NCBI GenBank assembly: GCA_903822825.1
Contig: CAIJQQ010000016.1
Coordinates: 62,001-126,000, forward strand
Source: an uncultured Burkholderiales bacterium
Lineage (GTDB): Bacteria > Pseudomonadota > Gammaproteobacteria > Burkholderiales > Burkholderiaceae_C
DNA: 64,000 nucleotides
Reading direction: 5' to 3'
Shown piece after piece: positions 58,143 through 64,000 of the stretch; positions within the stretch are counted from its first letter, which is position 1, and every line of letters starts with the position of its first letter. The position numbers and the translations under genes are program-made. Under the pieces are notes generated by a model. The model did no database searches and had not been told where the DNA came from. It worked only from the letters and a program-made list of their open reading frames with translations.

Positions 58143-59252
58143 ATGATCGTCCTGAAGGCCACACAAGACAAATTGCTGTCCGTTTTGCAATCCGTATCCG
58201 GCATTGTTGAACGCCGCCACACCCTGCCGGTGCTGGCCAATGTGCTGATCCGCAAGTCCGGTCGGGCGGTGCAGATGACCACCAGCGATCTGGAAATCCA
58301 GATCCGCACCACCGCCGAGATGGACGGCGATGCAGGTGACTTCACCACCACCGTGGGCGCACGCAAACTGATCGACATCCTGCGCACCATGCCGTCTGAC
58401 CAGACGGTGAGCCTGGAGTCCTCGCAGTCCAAGATGATCTTGAAGGGCGGCAAATCCAAATTCACGCTGCAGACACTGCCCGCAGAAGACTTCCCGCTGG
58501 TGCAAGAAGCCGCCAGCTTTGGCCCCGCCTTCAGCGTGCCGCAAAAGACCCTCAAGGCCTTGCTGGGTCAGGTTTCGTTTGCCATGGCTGTGCACGACAT
58601 CCGCTACTACCTCAACGGCATTTTGTTTGTGGCCGAAGGCAAGAAGCTGTCCCTGGTCGCCACCGACGGCCACCGCTTGGCTTACACCAGCGCCACGCTC
58701 GACACCGAAGTGCCCAGCAAACAAGAAGTCATCTTGCCGCGCAAGACCGTGCTGGAGTTGCAGCGCTTGCTGTCTGACGCCGAAGGCGCGATCGAAATGC
58801 AGTTCGCCAACAACCAGGCCAAATTCAGTTTTGACGGCATGGAGTTTGTGACCAAGCTGGTCGAAGGTAAGTTCCCCGACTACAACCGCGTGATCCCCAA
58901 GGGCCACCGCAACAACGTGACCTTGGGCCGCCAGGCCCTGCTGTCTTGCTTGCAGCGCACCGCCATCTTGACCAGCGACAAGTTCAAGGGCGTGCGCCTG
59001 AATCTGGACCCCGGCACGCTGCGCGTGGCGTCCACCAACGCCGAACAAGAAGAAGCCGTGGATGAACTCGACATCGACTACGGCGGTGACAGCATCGAGA
59101 TCGGGTTCAACGTGACCTACATCATCGACGTGCTGGGCAACATGGACCAGGACATGGTTCGCATCGATCTGGCCGACGCCAACAGCTCGGCGCTGATCAC
59201 CATCCCCGACAACGACAACTTCAAATATGTGGTGATGCCCATGCGCATTTAA
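58143..59252 (+). CDS. dnaN: DNA polymerase III beta sliding clamp
   Basis: 369-aa clamp with three similar domains. The N-terminus is [36 protein letters not shown]; the C-terminus holds [23 protein letters not shown], the hydrophobic cleft end. AAAGG precedes the start by seven bases. It lies between dnaA and gyrB; recF is absent from this usual place, as in other betaproteobacteria. Confidence 0.97.
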   Translation: MIVLKATQDKLLSVLQSVSGIVERRHTLPVLANVLIRKSGRAVQMTTSDLEIQIRTTAEMDGDAGDFTTTVGARKLIDILRTMPSDQTVSLESSQSKMILKGGKSKFTLQTLPAEDFPLVQEAASFGPAFSVPQKTLKALLGQVSFAMAVHDIRYYLNGILFVAEGKKLSLVATDGHRLAYTSATLDTEVPSKQEVILPRKTVLELQRLLSDAEGAIEMQFANNQAKFSFDGMEFVTKLVEGKFPDYNRVIPKGHRNNVTLGRQALLSCLQRTAILTSDKFKGVRLNLDPGTLRVASTNAEQEEAVDELDIDYGGDSIEIGFNVTYIIDVLGNMDQDMVRIDLADANSSALITIPDNDNFKYVVMPMRI

Positions 59253-59274
59253 GGCCCGTGCCATACGGCAATAG

Positions 59275-61941
<2,667 letters not shown>

Positions 61942-62085
61942 GACTTATCACATCCGAATCCGGAAATTTGAAAAAACTGATAGGAATCAAGTACTTGTAA
62001 TCACACCGCTGAAGCAGACACCATCAAGGGCCTCAGAGTCCGGTGCGCTTCGGCCATCTCATCTAGCCTGGGGAGGCTTTGAACC

Positions 62086-62847
62086 ATGTATTTGACGTAT
62101 GTGGATGAAAGTGGCGATATTGGCCTGACTGGCTCGCCAACGCGGTATTTCGTATTGACGGGCCTTGTTCTGCATGAACTTCGATGGCGCCAAACTCTGG
62201 ATGAGCTGATTGCCTTTCGCAGAGAGCAAAAAACCGATTTCGATCTAAAGCTGCGAGAAGAGATCCATGCAAGCCCCATGCTATCGAAACCTAGGGACTT
62301 GGTACGTATACCCAAGCATCAGCGGCTTGAAATATTGCGCCGCTATGCAGACAAGCTGGCAAGCATGCCGGATCTGAGCCTCATCTGTGTCGTGGTGGAC
62401 AAAGCCAATAAGCCTGCGACGTACGATGTTTTTGATGCCGCTTGGAAAGCATTGGTACAGCGGTTTGAAAACACGCTGGCACATAGGAATTTTCCGGGGC
62501 CGAGAAATCCGGACGATATGGGCATGCTTTTCCCGGATCGATCTGATGAAAAGAAACTCAACGCTCTGCTCCGACGGATGCGAGCGTTCAATCCTGTACC
62601 CAGTCAGCAATCGTTAGGTTATCGCAACCTGCAAATCAGAACCATCATCGAAGACCCGAACTACCGGGACTCTAGCCACTCGTATTTCATTCAATCGGTG
62701 GATGTCATAGCCTTTTTGCTCTATCAACATTTGGCACCATCGGCCTATATGAAAAAGAAATCCGGTCAGAATTATTTTGGTCGTCTAGCACCCATTGTGT
62801 GTAAACAAGCATCGCCCAGAGACCCATTGCATATCGTGCGGCTATAA
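62086..62847 (+). CDS. DUF3800 domain protein
   Basis: 253-aa protein that opens with YLTYVDESGDIGLTGSPTRYFVLTGLVL, the DUF3800 hallmark with an early Asp-Glu-Ser pair, and later has LICVVVDKANK and YFIQSVDVIAFLLYQHL (the Q-x-x-D position). The acidic residues suggest a nuclease-like fold, but no activity is proven. DUF3800 genes are often found in mobile or defence contexts. Its codon use and AT content differ from gyrB and the upstream genes. GGGGAGG precedes the start by eight bases. It is likely horizontally acquired. Confidence 0.85.
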   Translation: MYLTYVDESGDIGLTGSPTRYFVLTGLVLHELRWRQTLDELIAFRREQKTDFDLKLREEIHASPMLSKPRDLVRIPKHQRLEILRRYADKLASMPDLSLICVVVDKANKPATYDVFDAAWKALVQRFENTLAHRNFPGPRNPDDMGMLFPDRSDEKKLNALLRRMRAFNPVPSQQSLGYRNLQIRTIIEDPNYRDSSHSYFIQSVDVIAFLLYQHLAPSAYMKKKSGQNYFGRLAPIVCKQASPRDPLHIVRL

Positions 62848-62873
62848 AAAAGGGGCCCTTGCGGGCCCCGGTG
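62848..62873 (-). terminator. terminator after the DUF3427-like remnant
   Basis: GGGGCCC-GCAA-GGGCCCC followed by TTTTTTA on the minus strand. It touches the DUF3800 stop codon on the other strand, and could end any minus-strand transcript from the remnant at 63021. Confidence 0.8.
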
Positions 62874-63020
62874 GAATCCTAATGACCAGACGGGCCGGGG
62901 TTCAGATCCTATATCTATCATACCCTCCGGATACCATCTTGGCAATACAGGGCGATTGAGCAGAGGTGAGCTCCCCGCCAGCAATTGTCATAGAGCTGGG
63001 TTGCTTAGGTGAAGTCTTGT

Positions 63021-63329
63021 TCAATCAAGAGGGCTTGAGCCCACCGCCGCATCAAGCCCAAACACGATGCTCATCGGCCTGCTGCCCTGGTGCGACTGGT
63101 AGAGCACCCGCCCGTGGTACGTGAACGGTGCGGCTTTGCCGACAGCCAGCTTGGTGTCGCGCACAAAGAGGTGGATGTCGATGCCTAAAGCGGCGTGGCG
63201 GATGATTTCGTCGCCGCGTTTGCTGGTCGGGTCGGTGGCGTTCTGGCTTTGCCAGTGAAAGTGCGTGTCATCGATCCAGTGGTCCATGTACTTGTGCTCG
63301 ACAGCCCTAGCTTGCAGACAGAATTTCAA
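63021..63329 (-). pseudogene. C-terminal remnant of a DUF3427-type protein
   Basis: A 102-aa frame whose sequence HWIDDTHFHWQSQNATDPTSKRGDEIIRHAALGIDIHLFVRDTKLAVGKAAPFTYHGRVLYQSHQGSRPMSIVFGLD follows the pattern of the DUF3427 C-terminal domain of large helicase/nuclease-type proteins (FHWQSQ...LFVR...Y.SH.G.RPM.I). A full protein would need several hundred residues upstream on the minus strand, but the hipB operator begins right there. It therefore looks like a truncated gene, perhaps from a lost defence helicase. Similarity is by eye. Confidence 0.6.
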
Positions 63330-63333
63330 GTAA

Positions 63334-63385
63334 CATGTTTGTTTAATCGATCATTCAATGAATAAACATCGATTTAAAGAACATG
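63334..63385. promoter_or_regulatory. inverted-repeat operator overlapping the hipB start
   Basis: Arms CATGTTTGTTTAATCGAT (63334-63351) and ATCGATTTAAAGAACATG (63368-63385) are inverted copies with 15 of 18 positions paired, separated by 16 bases. The right arm contains the ATG of the XRE gene. The arrangement fits autorepression by a dimeric HipB-type antitoxin. Confidence 0.65.
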
Positions 63386-63691
63386 AAAATCAATCAATCT
63401 GCCATGCTCATCCCGTCACAGCAAGAAGAATGCGCCCGCTTGGGGCAACTTCTGGCGCGCCTGCGGTTGGCGCGTCAAGTCAAACAGGCTGACGCTGCAC
63501 TGCGTGCAGGGCTGTCTCGCAACACGGCCTATCGCCTTGAAAAGGGAGAGCCCGGCATCGCGCTTGGCCAAGTTTTGCGCTATCTGCATGCCATCTCACC
63601 CAACAGCACCCTTTTGGACTTGTTGACTGAAAAAGACCCGGCGTTGCTGGCGCTCAGTGCGCGTGAGAAAACCAGCGGGTCCGCGACCTGA
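63383..63691 (+). CDS. hipB: XRE-family HTH protein (HipB-type antitoxin), C-terminal frameshift
   Basis: 102-aa DNA-binding protein. The helix-turn-helix is LGQLLARLRLARQVKQADAALRAGLSRNTAYRLEKGEPGIALGQVLRYLHAI. The usual tail of this antitoxin family, QRVRDLSAAEREELDF, is present in the DNA directly after LALSAREKT but in another frame (ending at a TAA at 63721-63723), so a single base appears lost near 63672. As written the protein ends in SGSAT. The repressor domain is intact. It precedes hipA. The gene may be a true mutation or a sequencing error. Confidence 0.8.
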   Translation: MKINQSAMLIPSQQEECARLGQLLARLRLARQVKQADAALRAGLSRNTAYRLEKGEPGIALGQVLRYLHAISPNSTLLDLLTEKDPALLALSAREKTSGSAT

Positions 63692-63735
63692 GCGCGGCAG
63701 AGCGCGAAGAACTGGACTTTTAAGGCAAGAAGCAG

Positions 63736-64000
63736 ATGACCGCCAAAACCTTGAAACTGATGGTCTTTGCTCACCTGGGGCCGGCCTGGAAGCCCTGTGG
63801 GCAGCTGCTCATGACGGAAGAAAACACCGAGGTACTTGCTTCGAGTTTTGCTTACGGCATGAACTACGCACGTCGGCCAGATGCTCTGGAAATTGATCCC
63901 GTCAGCCTCAGTCTGCAAAAGCTCGATGACGTGTTGGGCAAGCGGCTCTTGCCTGCCAAGCAATTGCCCATGTTCGGCGGAATACGCGATGCGGCACCTG
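63736..64000 (+). CDS. hipA: HipA-type toxin kinase, N-terminal part
   Basis: The first 88 codons, cut by the window end. The sequence MTAKTLKLMVFAHLGPAWKPCGQLLMTEENTEVLASSFAYGMNYARRPDALEIDPVSL and LPMFGGIRDAAP matches the HipA N-terminal domain (FGYGxxYxxRPxAxxxDPVSLP...FGxIRDAxPD). HipA-type serine kinases inactivate translation factors and induce persistence. It lies 12 bp after the frameshift-corrected end of hipB, forming a standard antitoxin-toxin pair. The kinase active site is outside the window. Confidence 0.82.
   Translation, partial: MTAKTLKLMVFAHLGPAWKPCGQLLMTEENTEVLASSFAYGMNYARRPDALEIDPVSLSLQKLDDVLGKRLLPAKQLPMFGGIRDAAP

Noticed and set aside
62870-62930. A possible tRNA T-arm (GGTTCAGATCC) after the DUF3800 gene, which could mark an integration site.
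   Set aside because: No acceptor or anticodon stem could be paired around it, so it is not a tRNA or a clear fragment of one.

Overview
The window is about 64 kb of GC-rich, densely coding DNA that looks like the chromosomal origin region of a betaproteobacterium of the order Burkholderiales, most likely family Comamonadaceae. The reasons are the mnmE-yidC-yidD-rnpA-rpmH / dnaA-dnaN-gyrB block, the Bug-type solute receptors, the livGFKHM cassette, PhoX, the metX-metW pair and the kdsD-kdsC-lptC order. I cannot name the genus. No rRNA, tRNA or CRISPR array was seen.

Layout. 1-4.2 kb: minus-strand operon ltnD-otnK-otnC-otnI for four-carbon acid sugars (threonate/erythronate), followed by a TauE/SafE permease cut by the window edge; REP-like elements sit in its gaps. 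4.2-9.9 kb: small housekeeping and hypothetical genes, then an SOS operon umuD-cho-umuC behind a LexA-controlled promoter. 9.9-18.9 kb: a Bug receptor, a large hybrid histidine kinase, a Spy-like protein, a Tat-exported PhoX phosphatase with a strong orphan LexA box just downstream, pyrrolidone-carboxylate peptidase, a DUF1003 gene broken by one stop codon, and a lipocalin. 18.9-25.2 kb: a catabolic-looking region (SDR, PEP mutase/ICL family enzyme, Bug receptor, GntR regulator, FAD hydroxylase, DUF2783, VOC protein). 25.2-27.1 kb: metW-metX behind a SAM-II riboswitch and an intrinsic terminator. 27.1-31.4 kb: assorted small metabolic genes. 31.4-36.3 kb: a complete tripartite drug-efflux operon with its MarR regulator. 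36.4-38.5 kb: amtB behind a sigma-54 promoter, and a glycine-rich RRM protein. 38.5-45.5 kb: envelope genes (kdsD-kdsC-lptC-SDR), a Kef-type antiporter, an MFS carrier and a cupin. 45.5-52.1 kb: livGFKHM, an SDR and a desaturase. 52.2-61.9 kb: origin region, with genes diverging from oriC between rpmH and dnaA. 61.9-64 kb: an accessory patch with lower GC (DUF3800, a DUF3427 remnant, and a hipBA-type toxin-antitoxin locus running off the end).

The genes form a mostly core chromosome with a few regulatory and accessory points of interest. The clearest direct observations are the SAM-II aptamer with matching pseudoknot arms before metX, the two LexA operators (one driving umuD-cho-umuC, one with no obvious target), the nonsense codon in the DUF1003 gene, the late frameshift in hipB with an 18-bp-arm operator over its start codon, and the patch downstream of gyrB. 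I found no fully convincing undescribed multi-gene system. The best candidates for follow-up are the orphan SOS promoter near 14.75 kb and the island after gyrB.
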